NCBI GenBank assembly: GCA_015056365.1
Contig: SVGM01000006.1
Span: forward strand, 50,369-114,368
DNA length: 64,000 bases
Direction of reading: 5' to 3'
DNA from: Clostridiales bacterium
GTDB lineage: Bacteria; Bacillota; Clostridia; Christensenellales; Aristaeellaceae
The notes under the pieces are model-generated. The model did not search any database. It saw only the letters and a program-made list of their open reading frames with translations, and had not been told where the DNA came from. A program made the translations under genes and the position numbers. Every line of letters starts with the position of its first letter. Within the stretch, counting starts at the first letter, position 1. Below are positions 7,768-15,642 of the stretch, one piece after another.

Positions 7768-8700
7768 ACTGCGCGTGGGGTTTCTCGCGGCTGGCGCTGC
7801 CAGGGGCAGGGCAGGGCGCTGCACGCCCCTGCACCCCGTGCCTACTCTTTTTTGGCCGCTTCGCATCGCGGCTTCGTGGCTGCGGAGCGCCAAGGCGCTG
7901 TCCTGCGCTTGCTAACGTCGCCGAGGGGTTTCTCGCAGTAGCGCTGCGAGGGGCAGGGCAGGGCGCTGCACGCCCCTGCACCCCGTGCCTACTCTTTCTG
8001 GAAAGAGTAGGCAGAAAGCGCGGCACGCTACCTCCGGGCAAAACCCCAAAATAGCTACGCTCTGCGCGGGGGCTGCAGATTGTCCGCGCTGCGCAGGCAG
8101 TGGACAGATAGAAGTCTCTTGGCTGGCGCGACGCGCCGGACGGCTTCGCCCCTTTCCGCGCCGCGCTACGCCGGGGTTTTGCCCTCCGTTCGCTAACGCC
8201 GCCACGGGTTGCCGGAAGGTGGCTGTGGTAAGGGGGTGGGGTGTTGCGGAAGTGTGGCGTGGTTGCTGCTTGCCTATGTTCCGTCGCCAACAAACACCAC
8301 CTCTCCCTGCGCAGCTGTACTGCGCAGTCCGGGGTGCAGGGGGTCACCCCCTGCTTGCCCTCCGTTCGCTAACGCCGCCCCCTGCTTGCCGGAAGGTGGC
8401 TGTAGTTTTGGGGATGGGGTGTTGCGGAAGTGTGGCGTGGTTGCGGCTTGCCAATGTTCCGCCGCCAACAAACACCACCTCTCCCTGCGCAGCTGTACTG
8501 CGCAGTCCGGGGCGCAGGGGGTCACTCCCTACTTGCCGAAAGGTGGCTATGGTTAGGGGGTGGGGTGTTGCAGAGGTGTGGCGTGGTTGCGGCTTGCCTA
8601 TGTTCCGCCGCCAACCAACATCACCTCTCCCTGCGCAGCTGCGCAGCGCAGTCCGGGGTGCAGGGGGTCACCCCCTGCTGGGGTCTGGGGCAGCGCTCCA
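7768..8700. repeat. GC-rich compound repeat array I (includes 177-bp units)
   Basis: This 1-kb stretch without a convincing gene matches 57600-58758 at high identity. The 5' part (7768-8208) holds two copies of a block with GGGCAGGGCAGGGCGCTGCACGCCCCTGCACCCCGTGCCTACTCTT, 148 bases apart, and a hairpin ACTCTTTCTGGAAAGAGT. The 3' part is an array whose units start TTGCCGGAAGGTGGCTG at 8209, 8386 (177 bases on) and 8533 (147 bases on, a shortened unit). Each unit carries the palindromes CTGCGCAGCTGTACTGCGCAG and GCAGGGGGTCACCCCCTGC. Open frames here are long only because the unit lacks stops. Confidence 0.85.
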
Positions 8701-8752
8701 AAAAACCTAACGCCCCAAAAACTCAACTCGAAAAAAGAAAGGAGCTACCACC

Positions 8753-9670
8753 ATGCGCGATATCCTCATTACCGGCGGTACCGGCTTTGTCAGCGGCTAT
8801 CTGGCCGATTATTTCGTCAGGAACGGCGACCGGGTGTGGGCGCTGAACCGGGACAGCAAGGATCAGCTGCCCGGGGTGACGCTGATCCGTGCCGACCGGC
8901 ACTGCCTGGGCGACGCGCTGAAAGGCCGGTTATTTGACTCAGTCATCGATGTGGTGGCCTACGATGCTGCGGATGTGGAGAGCCTGCTTTCGGTGCTGGA
9001 AGGGCAGCCGACATATGTGCTGATCAGCTCCAGCGCCGTGTATCCGGAAACGCTGCCTCAGCCCTTCACCGAGGATATGCCCATCGGTGAAAACCGCATC
9101 TGGGGCGAATACGGCATGGGCAAGGTGCGGGCAGAGGCAGCCGCGCGAAGGCTGCGTCCCGACAGCTACATCATCCGTCCGCCGTACCTGTACGGCCCCA
9201 TGCAAAACCTGTACCGGGAGCCCTTTGTGTTCGACTGCGCCCGTATGGGCAGGCCGTTTTATCTGCCCGGGGACGGAGAGATGCCGCTGCAGTTCTTCCA
9301 TGTTGACGATCTGTGCCGCTTGATCCGTATTCTGCTGGATACAAAGCCGGAGTGCCGCATCTATAATGTGGGCGAGCCGGAGACGGTGACGGTGCGGGAT
9401 TGGGTGCAGCTGTGCTACGATGTGGTGGGCGCACCCTGCCGGATGATCCCAGTCCATGGCGATCATGCCCAGCGGTCGTATTTCTGCTTCCATCCCTACG
9501 CCTATCAGCTGGAGGTGGAGCGGCAAGAGGCTCTTCTGCCGGAGCTGATTCCGCTGAAGGAAGGTCTCATCCAGAGCTGGGCATGGTATCAGCAGCACGA
9601 GAACACTGTGATGAAGCGGGATTATTTGGGATATATCGACGAGCATTTTGCAGGGCAAGATAGAGACTGA
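8753..9670 (+). CDS. NAD(P)-dependent epimerase/dehydratase (extended SDR)
   Basis: A 305-residue extended short-chain dehydrogenase/reductase. The dinucleotide-binding motif is at the N-terminus (ITGGTGFVSGYLADYF, residues about 5-20), the catalytic Ser/Thr region is LISSSAVYPE (about 92-101), and the active-site Tyr-Lys is in EYGMGKVRAE (about 121-130). RPPYLYGP and FFHVDDLC are also family hallmarks. Such enzymes act on nucleotide sugars or on reduced sugars; some RNA-binding relatives exist, and the substrate here is not clear. AAAGGAG precedes the ATG. It is isolated between a repeat array and a convergent operon. Confidence 0.85.
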   Translation: MRDILITGGTGFVSGYLADYFVRNGDRVWALNRDSKDQLPGVTLIRADRHCLGDALKGRLFDSVIDVVAYDAADVESLLSVLEGQPTYVLISSSAVYPETLPQPFTEDMPIGENRIWGEYGMGKVRAEAAARRLRPDSYIIRPPYLYGPMQNLYREPFVFDCARMGRPFYLPGDGEMPLQFFHVDDLCRLIRILLDTKPECRIYNVGEPETVTVRDWVQLCYDVVGAPCRMIPVHGDHAQRSYFCFHPYAYQLEVERQEALLPELIPLKEGLIQSWAWYQQHENTVMKRDYLGYIDEHFAGQDRD

Positions 9671-9674
9671 CAGC

Positions 9675-9698
9675 AAAAAGCCGCCCAATGGGGGCGGC
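9675..9698 (-). terminator. Distal terminator of the minus-strand sugar operon
   Basis: Stem GCCGCCC / GGGCGGC with an AATGG-type loop; on the minus strand it is followed by TTTTT. May also slow transcription arriving from the epimerase gene. Confidence 0.65.
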
Positions 9699-9725
9699 AG
9701 CCAGGGTTCCTTTACAACAAAAAAC

Positions 9726-9765
9726 ATCACAAACCCCTCCGCATGAGTAATCATACGGAGGGGTT
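9726..9765 (-). terminator. Terminator of the mgl operon
   Basis: Ten-base-pair stem AACCCCTCCG / CGGAGGGGTT (9732-9741 with 9756-9765), 14-base loop, followed on the minus strand by TGTGATGTTTTTTG. Confidence 0.75.
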
Positions 9766-9838
9766 GCTGTCGTCTCAATTCATCGATGGAGACGGCATTA
9801 CTTGCACTACTGTCAAAGTATTCATTCCCGTGATCCAG

Positions 9839-10066
9839 TTACTGTTGCGGTGTACCGGTCACAATACCATACACCAGCAATCCGACAATCAACAACGACG
9901 TTACGATGATAATCGTGTCAATGGTGCGCAAGGAAACGTTTTCCTTGATCTTGTCGTAAAGCCTGTACCGACGCGGACCGGCATCGGGGTTGAACTTCTT
10001 TTCCGACTCGGTTTTCGCCGTTTCCATTCGTGCGCGAGCCTGACGGCCCTCTTGATTCATCTTCAT
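9839..10066 (-). CDS. Small single-TM protein at the end of the mgl operon
   Basis: A 75-residue protein whose start codon lies 3 bases beyond the permease stop, so the two are almost surely coupled. Residues 1-45 are charged and probably cytoplasmic (Arg/Lys/Glu-rich); residues about 50-69 are a single TM helix (TIIIVTSLLIVGLLVYGIV). Small membrane subunits of this sort can stabilise a transporter, but I know of no characterised MglABC partner like it. Codon use and position argue that it is real. Confidence 0.65.
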   Translation of the reverse strand: MKMNQEGRQARARMETAKTESEKKFNPDAGPRRYRLYDKIKENVSLRTIDTIIIVTSLLIVGLLVYGIVTGTPQQ

Positions 10067-10069
10067 TGC

Positions 10070-11743
10070 TTACTTCTTGACGATGTACTTGCGTACGTCG
10101 ATGGAGACAGCCAGGATGATGATCAAACCACGGATGATGTACTGGATGTAGGGGTTAACGCCGAGGAACTGCAGTGCGTACACGATGGCCTGCAGGATGA
10201 CCGCGCCGATGACGACGCCCTGAATGGTACCGACGCCGCCGGAGAAGCTAACGCCGCCGACCACGACTGCGCTGATGGCGTCAGTTTCGTAGTTGAGGCC
10301 CGTGTTAGCGCCGACTGCGGTGATACGGCCGGCTTCCAGGAAAGCGGCGATGCCGTAGAGCACACCAGCCATCAGGTACACCAGCATGATGGTCTTGGCC
10401 ACGTTAACGCCGGAAACAGCAGCAGCTTCGGTGTTGCCGCCGACAGCGAACATATTCTTGCCCAGCTTGGTTTTGTTCCAGATGACCCACACAATGATCG
10501 CCAGAATGATGAAGTAGATAACCACCAGCGGGATGCGGATGTTGCCGATCTTGATGGCGCCAGCGGCGATGTTCAGGAAGGTCTGGTCAAAGGTGGACAG
10601 GGCCTGCGCCGTGCCGGAGGGCTGAGACTCGATGTAGAGGCAGTTGGCGCCGTAGGCGATCAACTGGGTGCCCAGCGTAACGATGAAGGCGTGCAGATGC
10701 AGCTTAGCCACACCAAAGCCGTTGATCAAGCTGAAAGCAACAGCCACAGCGATGGAGGCGAACAGCGGGATCAGCAGGCCGAAAGCGCCCAGAGGCTGTA
10801 CCATGGTGGGGTACATACGGCTCATGTAGGAGGTGGACTGCACCAGAGACGCCGTAACCGCAGCGGAGATACCCAGCACGCGGCCGATGGAAAGGTCGGT
10901 ACCGGCCAGAACGATCAGACCGGCGCAGCCCAGCGCCAGAATACCCTTGGTGGAAGCGTTCTGGAGAATGTTAAGGATGTTGTTCATGCTCAGGAAGTCG
11001 ATACGGATGATGGAAACCACCACCAGAATCAGACCCATGATGATGAACAGCGCGTAGTTGAGCAGGAAGGTGGTCACCTTGGTGACATTGGGGTTGGCCG
11101 CCTTGGTGCGGGCGCGGGGCTTAAGATCCATGGCCTGGATCAGGAAATAGGCCAGAGAGCCCACGATCAGGATGATACCGATGAACTGCACAGTAACCGC
11201 GCTGGTCATGTGTTTGTTTTCCAGCAGCTGGGGCAGCACTTGCTGGTACATACCCACCAGCGTTTCGTTACTGGCCAGCTGGTCGAAAGCCGCTTCGTCT
11301 TCGATGCCCATTTCCTGCATGGCCATGGCCTTGCGCATGGGTTCGCTGACTTCGCGATTCTTGATCAGGTCGTTCAGGTTTTCATCGTTAATGGTAGGAT
11401 CCACGCTCTGAGCATACACCAGGAACTGATTGCGATCCTTAGCGTTGGCAGTAGCCGTTTCATAGGCCACGCGCTGATCCACCGCAGCGTCTACCGCAGC
11501 GGCGTCCGCGCCCAGACCCTTAAGGAAATCCTTTACCTTGTCTGCGCCGACTTTGCTTACGTTACCCAGTTCTTTCAGCTGGGAAGGATCCTGGATGTAC
11601 ACCATGGCGGTCTTCTTGTCGCCGCCAAGCATTTCAGCTGCATTGTTGTAGATGGCGGTTCCGGTACTGCCGTAAACCGCACATACGATGCCGGCCACCA
11701 GCACGACCAGCATGATGATGCTAAGTATTTTTTTCTTATTCAT
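10070..11743 (-). CDS. mglC: Galactose/methyl-galactoside-type ABC permease with a long N-terminal extension
   Basis: A 557-residue inner-membrane permease of the RbsC/MglC (BPD_transp_2) family. Standard members have about 330-340 residues. Here the usual permease begins near residue 225 (FLLNYALFIIMGLILVVVS), with the family blocks LAGTDLSIGRVLGISAAV, GFGVAKLHLHAFIVTLGT, GGNTEAAAVSGVNV and VVVGGVSFSGGVGTIQG. Before it lie a TM helix (about 7-26), about 150 polar residues rich in Asp/Glu/Gln predicted to be outside the cell, and a second TM helix (about 187-207). It follows the ATPase gene by 14 bases. The extension could contact the binding protein or wall; that is inference. Confidence 0.88.
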   Translation of the reverse strand: MNKKKILSIIMLVVLVAGIVCAVYGSTGTAIYNNAAEMLGGDKKTAMVYIQDPSQLKELGNVSKVGADKVKDFLKGLGADAAAVDAAVDQRVAYETATANAKDRNQFLVYAQSVDPTINDENLNDLIKNREVSEPMRKAMAMQEMGIEDEAAFDQLASNETLVGMYQQVLPQLLENKHMTSAVTVQFIGIILIVGSLAYFLIQAMDLKPRARTKAANPNVTKVTTFLLNYALFIIMGLILVVVSIIRIDFLSMNNILNILQNASTKGILALGCAGLIVLAGTDLSIGRVLGISAAVTASLVQSTSYMSRMYPTMVQPLGAFGLLIPLFASIAVAVAFSLINGFGVAKLHLHAFIVTLGTQLIAYGANCLYIESQPSGTAQALSTFDQTFLNIAAGAIKIGNIRIPLVVIYFIILAIIVWVIWNKTKLGKNMFAVGGNTEAAAVSGVNVAKTIMLVYLMAGVLYGIAAFLEAGRITAVGANTGLNYETDAISAVVVGGVSFSGGVGTIQGVVIGAVILQAIVYALQFLGVNPYIQYIIRGLIIILAVSIDVRKYIVKK

Positions 11744-11757
11744 TCGTTTTCACCTCA

Positions 11758-13275
11758 TCACACATACTTGGCCGCCAGAGCCATGATCGTTTCCTGTTCG
11801 CCGGGGATGTCGCCGAAATCCTTACCGCGTTCCACAATACCGGCCAACCGTCCGTTGGACATGACCAGAATGCGGTCGCAGATGCCGAGCAGCTCAGGCA
11901 TTTCGGAGGAAACCATCATCACGCCCTTACCCTGCTCTGCCAGATTCAGGATCAGCTGATAAATTTCGTATTTTGCGCCTACGTCGATGCCGCGGGTGGG
12001 TTCATCCAGCAGCAGCACGTCCGGCTGGGTGAGCAGCCAGCGGCCGATGATGACCTTCTGCTGGTTGCCGCCAGAGAGGCTCTTGATGTGCGTCTTTTTA
12101 CTGGGCGTTTTGACCTTGATGGAGTCGATGACCCAGTCGGTGTCCTTATCCATCTTCTTGTTGCTCAAGAGGGGCGAGCCGTAGCTGTCCACATTGGCGA
12201 TGATGGAGTTGAACAATATGGTGTTTTCACCGAAAATACCGGTGGCTCGGCGCTCTTCGGTGATCAACGCGAAGCCGTTTTTACGGGCTTCGTCGGTGGT
12301 TACGTTGTTAATAGGTTTGCCGTGCATGAGCACTTCGCCGCCGCCCTTGGTGTAGTAACCAAAGAGGGAGTTGAGAAGCTCGGTACGGCGGGAGCCCACC
12401 AGACCGGCCACGCCCAGCACCTCGCCCTTGTGCAGCTGGAAGCTGACGTCGTGGCAGGTGGGTTCGTACATACCGGAGAAATTTTTCACATCCAGCAGTA
12501 CGTCACCGATCTGATTGTTCTTGGGCGGGAACTGATTATTCATTTCGCGGCCGACCATCAAACGGATGATCTCGGCCTTAGTCAGTTCCTTTGCATCCTT
12601 GGTAGCGATCCACTGGCCGTCGCGCATGATGGTCACTTCATCAGAAATGCGCAAGATCTCGTCCATTTTGTGGCTGATGTAAATAATGCCGACGCCTTCG
12701 CTGGTCAGCTGGTTCATAATACGGAAGAGGTGGTCTACCTCGTCCTCGGTCAGCGAGCTGGTGGGCTCATCCAGCACCAGAATGCGGGCGTTGTAAGATA
12801 CAGCTTTACCGATTTCTACCATCTGGCGTTTGGAAACGGACAGTTCGCCGATGATCTGTCGGGGGTCTACGTCGATCTCCAGCCGTTCAAACACCGCTTT
12901 GGTATCGTTGTACATTTTTTTTGCGTCTACGGTACCAAACTTAGTGGTGGGGAATCGGCCCAGCCACACGTTTTCCATCACGCTACGGCGCAGAACCTGG
13001 TTCAATTCCTGATGAACCATTGCCACGCCATTGTCCAGCGCATCCCGGGGACTGGTAAAGGCTACCGGCTTGCCGTCCATGGAGACGGTGCCGCCATCCC
13101 GGGTGTAGATGCCGAACAGGCACTTCATCAAGGTGGACTTGCCAGCGCCGTTCTCGCCCATCAGTGCGTGCACGGTGCCGGGGCGCAGCTGCAGCTTGGC
13201 GTGATCCAATGCCTTTACGCCGGGGAACTGCTTTTCAATATCCAGCATTTCCAGCAGGTATTGATTTTCGGACAT
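11758..13275 (-). CDS. mglA: Sugar ABC importer ATP-binding protein, MglA/RbsA type
   Basis: A 505-residue protein with two fused ABC domains, as in MglA, RbsA and AraG. The first domain has Walker [10 protein letters not shown] near residue 40, signature [14 protein letters not shown] and Walker [14 protein letters not shown]. The second has the degenerate Walker A region GLVGSRRTE, signature [13 protein letters not shown] and Walker [15 protein letters not shown]. It energises import through the adjacent permease. The binding-protein gene lies upstream, separated by 130 bases that include a stable hairpin, a common way to give the binding protein a higher expression level. Confidence 0.93.
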   Translation of the reverse strand: MSENQYLLEMLDIEKQFPGVKALDHAKLQLRPGTVHALMGENGAGKSTLMKCLFGIYTRDGGTVSMDGKPVAFTSPRDALDNGVAMVHQELNQVLRRSVMENVWLGRFPTTKFGTVDAKKMYNDTKAVFERLEIDVDPRQIIGELSVSKRQMVEIGKAVSYNARILVLDEPTSSLTEDEVDHLFRIMNQLTSEGVGIIYISHKMDEILRISDEVTIMRDGQWIATKDAKELTKAEIIRLMVGREMNNQFPPKNNQIGDVLLDVKNFSGMYEPTCHDVSFQLHKGEVLGVAGLVGSRRTELLNSLFGYYTKGGGEVLMHGKPINNVTTDEARKNGFALITEERRATGIFGENTILFNSIIANVDSYGSPLLSNKKMDKDTDWVIDSIKVKTPSKKTHIKSLSGGNQQKVIIGRWLLTQPDVLLLDEPTRGIDVGAKYEIYQLILNLAEQGKGVMMVSSEMPELLGICDRILVMSNGRLAGIVERGKDFGDIPGEQETIMALAAKYV

Positions 13276-13343
13276 GTCTCATCCTCACCACTTTTCAGCG
13301 TAATCTATGGGTATGGAAGCATTGCTTCATATCCGTCAAAAGA

Positions 13344-13369
13344 GTTCCGGCAGCCGAAGCTGCCGGAAC
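13344..13369 (-). promoter_or_regulatory. Intercistronic hairpin between mglB and mglA
   Basis: Perfect 10-bp stem GTTCCGGCAG / CTGCCGGAAC with a six-base loop, followed on the minus strand by CTCTTTTGA. It fits a partial terminator or 3' stabiliser that raises mglB over mglAC. Confidence 0.7.
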
Positions 13370-13405
13370 CGAAAGGTTTCCAAAGGTCAAATCAATTTCG
13401 CAGGA

Positions 13406-14458
13406 TTATTCGCCCACGGTATCGACGGTGATCTTGGAGTAGGGAATGTAAACGGAGCAGCCGTCCTCATTCAGGGTGTACTTGTCTTCCAGGCCCTCCA
13501 TCCAGGTGCCGTTCATCAGGAAGTTCAGCGCAAAGCGGAGGTTGGCTTCGCCCATGGCATCGCCGTCCTGCTTAACGGTAGCGGTCATCTTGCCAGCCTT
13601 GATGGCTTCCACGCCAGCGTCGGTAGCGTCAACGCCGATAACAGCGATGGCGGGATCGCCTTCGTTGCCGGTGTTGTAGCCAGACTGATTCAGAGCGCCG
13701 ATGACGCCCAGAGCCATGTCGTCGTTGTTAGCGAAGACCAGCTCGATTTCGGGGTGAGCCTGCCAGGTGGACAGCATGGCTTCGTTGGCCTTGCCGTTGT
13801 CCCAGTCAGCAACGATAACGTCGGTCACCATCTCCAGCGGCACGCCCAGCTCGCGAGCGGTCTCTTCGGAGTACTGAGTACGAGCGATGGCTTCGGGGTT
13901 GTTGGCAACGCCCTTGAACTCAACGAACTGCACAACGCCGTCGCCGTTGAGGTCGATCTTGGCAGCGTCAGCGGCCCACAGATCAGCCAGGATTTCGCCC
14001 TGCATGTCGCCAGCTTCGCGGGGCAGAGTGCCAACGAAGAAAGCGCCGGGGGTCTTCACGACGGAATCATAGGTCTCTTCAGACGGGGGAATGTTGTAGA
14101 ACAGGAAAGGAATGCCTTCAGCGGTGAAGGTGTCAACCAGAACCTGGCCGCCGGCCGGGTCAGCGAGGTTGATGATGACGAAGTCGGGCTTCTGGCTCAC
14201 GATACGGGTGGCCTGCTCGACCTGCTTGCCCATATCATCCTGAGCATCGTCCATGGTCAGGTTGATGGTCACGCCCAGTTCGTCTTCAAGGATTTCTTCC
14301 CACTTCATCATGCCCTGACGGACAGTGGAGCCGTAGGTGTCGTCGTACTTCCAGACCAGCACGTGGATGTTGAACTCAGTCTTGGGCTCTTCCGCGACCG
14401 CGCTCATGCAACCCAGTACCATAACCAGAGTCAACAGGATGGCAACGAGTTTTTTCAT
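13406..14458 (-). CDS. mglB: Galactose/glucose-type substrate-binding protein
   Basis: A 350-residue exported sugar-binding protein of the MglB/periplasmic-binding-protein-1 family. Residues 1-21 are a signal peptide with Cys at 17, so a lipoprotein form is possible though the lipobox (LGC) is followed by MSA. The calcium-binding loop characteristic of MglB is present: DLNGDGVVQFVEFKG, close to the E. coli EF-hand-like loop. Ligand-site blocks include VFANNDDMALGVIGAL and VIGVDATDAG. It has an AAGGAGG ribosome site and the first position in the mgl operon. The calcium loop supports a galactose/glucose-type family, but the true ligand may be the sugar handled by the catabolic genes upstream. 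Confidence 0.9.
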   Translation of the reverse strand: MKKLVAILLTLVMVLGCMSAVAEEPKTEFNIHVLVWKYDDTYGSTVRQGMMKWEEILEDELGVTINLTMDDAQDDMGKQVEQATRIVSQKPDFVIINLADPAGGQVLVDTFTAEGIPFLFYNIPPSEETYDSVVKTPGAFFVGTLPREAGDMQGEILADLWAADAAKIDLNGDGVVQFVEFKGVANNPEAIARTQYSEETARELGVPLEMVTDVIVADWDNGKANEAMLSTWQAHPEIELVFANNDDMALGVIGALNQSGYNTGNEGDPAIAVIGVDATDAGVEAIKAGKMTATVKQDGDAMGEANLRFALNFLMNGTWMEGLEDKYTLNEDGCSVYIPYSKITVDTVGE

Positions 14459-14750
14459 TGAGGTATCCTCCTTCGAATTCTTCGGCGAAATCGCCGATAT
14501 CTCAAAACAGTATGCCTACTGTTTTAAGTACAAACAAAAACAGACAATAAAGAATAACGCAGTATTCTATACCGAAAGAAATATGAAATTGTTCGCACAT
14601 ATTTATCAACACATGCATTATATCAGAAAAAAGGACCGTTGTCTACTGTTTGTTTGTGAAAAGTATGACATTCTATCCGAATTTGCCAAAATCAGGGGGT
14701 ATGGGCGTATGACAGATCGCTTGCGGACTTCTTCCCTGCCGTCCATATCA
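14459..14750 (-). promoter_or_regulatory. mglB upstream region with a 9-bp-arm inverted repeat
   Basis: This 340-base AT-rich gap holds the mgl promoter region. A perfect inverted repeat AAAACAGTA-TGCC-TACTGTTTT lies at 14504-14525, about 46 bases from the start codon, where a repressor could block transcription. A TTGTCT on the minus strand is a possible -35, but I cannot fix the -10 with confidence. No gene is apparent in the rest. Confidence 0.55.
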
Positions 14751-14785
14751 AAAAAGCCCTTGCCGGCAAAAAACCCGGCAAGGGC
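14749..14785 (-). terminator. Terminator after the aldolase gene
   Basis: Twelve-base-pair stem AGCCCTTGCCGG / CCGGCAAGGGCT (14755-14766 with 14774-14785); on the minus strand it is followed by TTTTTTGAT. It ends the catabolic operon before mglB. Confidence 0.88.
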
Positions 14786-14799
14786 TTCCAAACAATCGA

Positions 14800-15639
14800 T
14801 CAGATTTCAGAGAATACCCGCATGGCCTTCTCCACATCCGCCTCCATGGCCTTTTGGGCCGCCAGCGCCAGGTCATGGAAGAAGGTTACATCTTCGCTGT
14901 CCAGCATGGCCTTGACAGCATTCACACCAGCCTTGGACATGTAGCTGTAGTAGTTCACCTTGCGGATACCGTTTTGGATGGCAATGCGGTAGTCATCATC
15001 ACTGACGCCGCTGCCGCCGTGCATCACCAGCGGCAGGCCGGTCTTCTCCGCGATGGTCTTCACCCGCTCCAGATCCAGCACGGGCTTGCTCTTGTAGATG
15101 CCGTGGGCGGTGCCGAAGGAGGGAGCCAGCGCATCGATGCCGGTATCCTTGCAGAAAGTCTGCGCCAGGTCGGGATCGGTGTACACCGGACCAGCAGCGT
15201 TTTCTTCCTCGCCACCTTCCCGGGCTGCCAGCTGGCCAATCTCCGCCTCCACGCTGGCGCCGTACTGCTTTGCCATGGCAACGGCGGTGCAGGTATTCTT
15301 CACGTTTTCCTCGTAGGGCAGCACGCTGCCGTCGTACATCACGCCGGTGAAGCCCATTTTCAGAGCTTCTTCCATATAGGAAAGGGTCTCGCAGTGATCC
15401 AGATGCACGCAAACCGGCACCTTGGAGGCTTTGGCGGCCTGCACCATCACCGGGCCGATAACGCTGAGCGGCGCAACCGGCTCGTGCAGCTCCGCATGGC
15501 TGATGATCACGGGCACATCCAGCCGCTCAGCCGCGTCCAGCACAGCGTTGAGGCATTCCAGATTGGGGGTATTGAATGCGCCGATGGCACAATTCTTTTC
15601 CTTGGCAAGGGCCAGAATCTCGTTGAGTGTTACAAGCAT
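14800..15639 (-). CDS. Class II ketose-bisphosphate aldolase
   Basis: A 279-residue zinc-dependent aldolase of the FbaA/GatY/KbaY family that cleaves a ketose bisphosphate to dihydroxyacetone phosphate and an aldehyde. Zinc ligands and substrate blocks are visible: VPVCVHLDHCE (HLDH near residue 80), VEAEIGQLAAREG, LAPSFGTAHGIYK and PLVMHGGSGVSDDD. The final 20 residues lack the extra C-terminal segment of GatY. Placement 3 bases after the FGGY kinase indicates that it cleaves the kinase product, so it may act on a ketose 1-phosphate rather than on fructose 1,6-bisphosphate. Last gene of the catabolic operon. Confidence 0.92.
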   Translation of the reverse strand: MLVTLNEILALAKEKNCAIGAFNTPNLECLNAVLDAAERLDVPVIISHAELHEPVAPLSVIGPVMVQAAKASKVPVCVHLDHCETLSYMEEALKMGFTGVMYDGSVLPYEENVKNTCTAVAMAKQYGASVEAEIGQLAAREGGEEENAAGPVYTDPDLAQTFCKDTGIDALAPSFGTAHGIYKSKPVLDLERVKTIAEKTGLPLVMHGGSGVSDDDYRIAIQNGIRKVNYYSYMSKAGVNAVKAMLDSEDVTFFHDLALAAQKAMEADVEKAMRVFSEI

Positions 15640-15642
15640 GGA

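Noticed and set aside
8209-8700. Possible CRISPR array at the 177-bp repeats
   Set aside because: The repeated unit fills the whole period; there are no short constant repeats with unique spacers, and no cas gene is nearby.
9743-11959. 738-codon frame opposite the mgl permease
   Set aside because: Antisense shadow of a GC-rich gene: His/Gln-rich product and no domain, with a clear family gene on the other strand.
12088-13431. 447-codon frame opposite the MglA ATPase
   Set aside because: Antisense shadow; the ATPase motifs on the minus strand are unambiguous.
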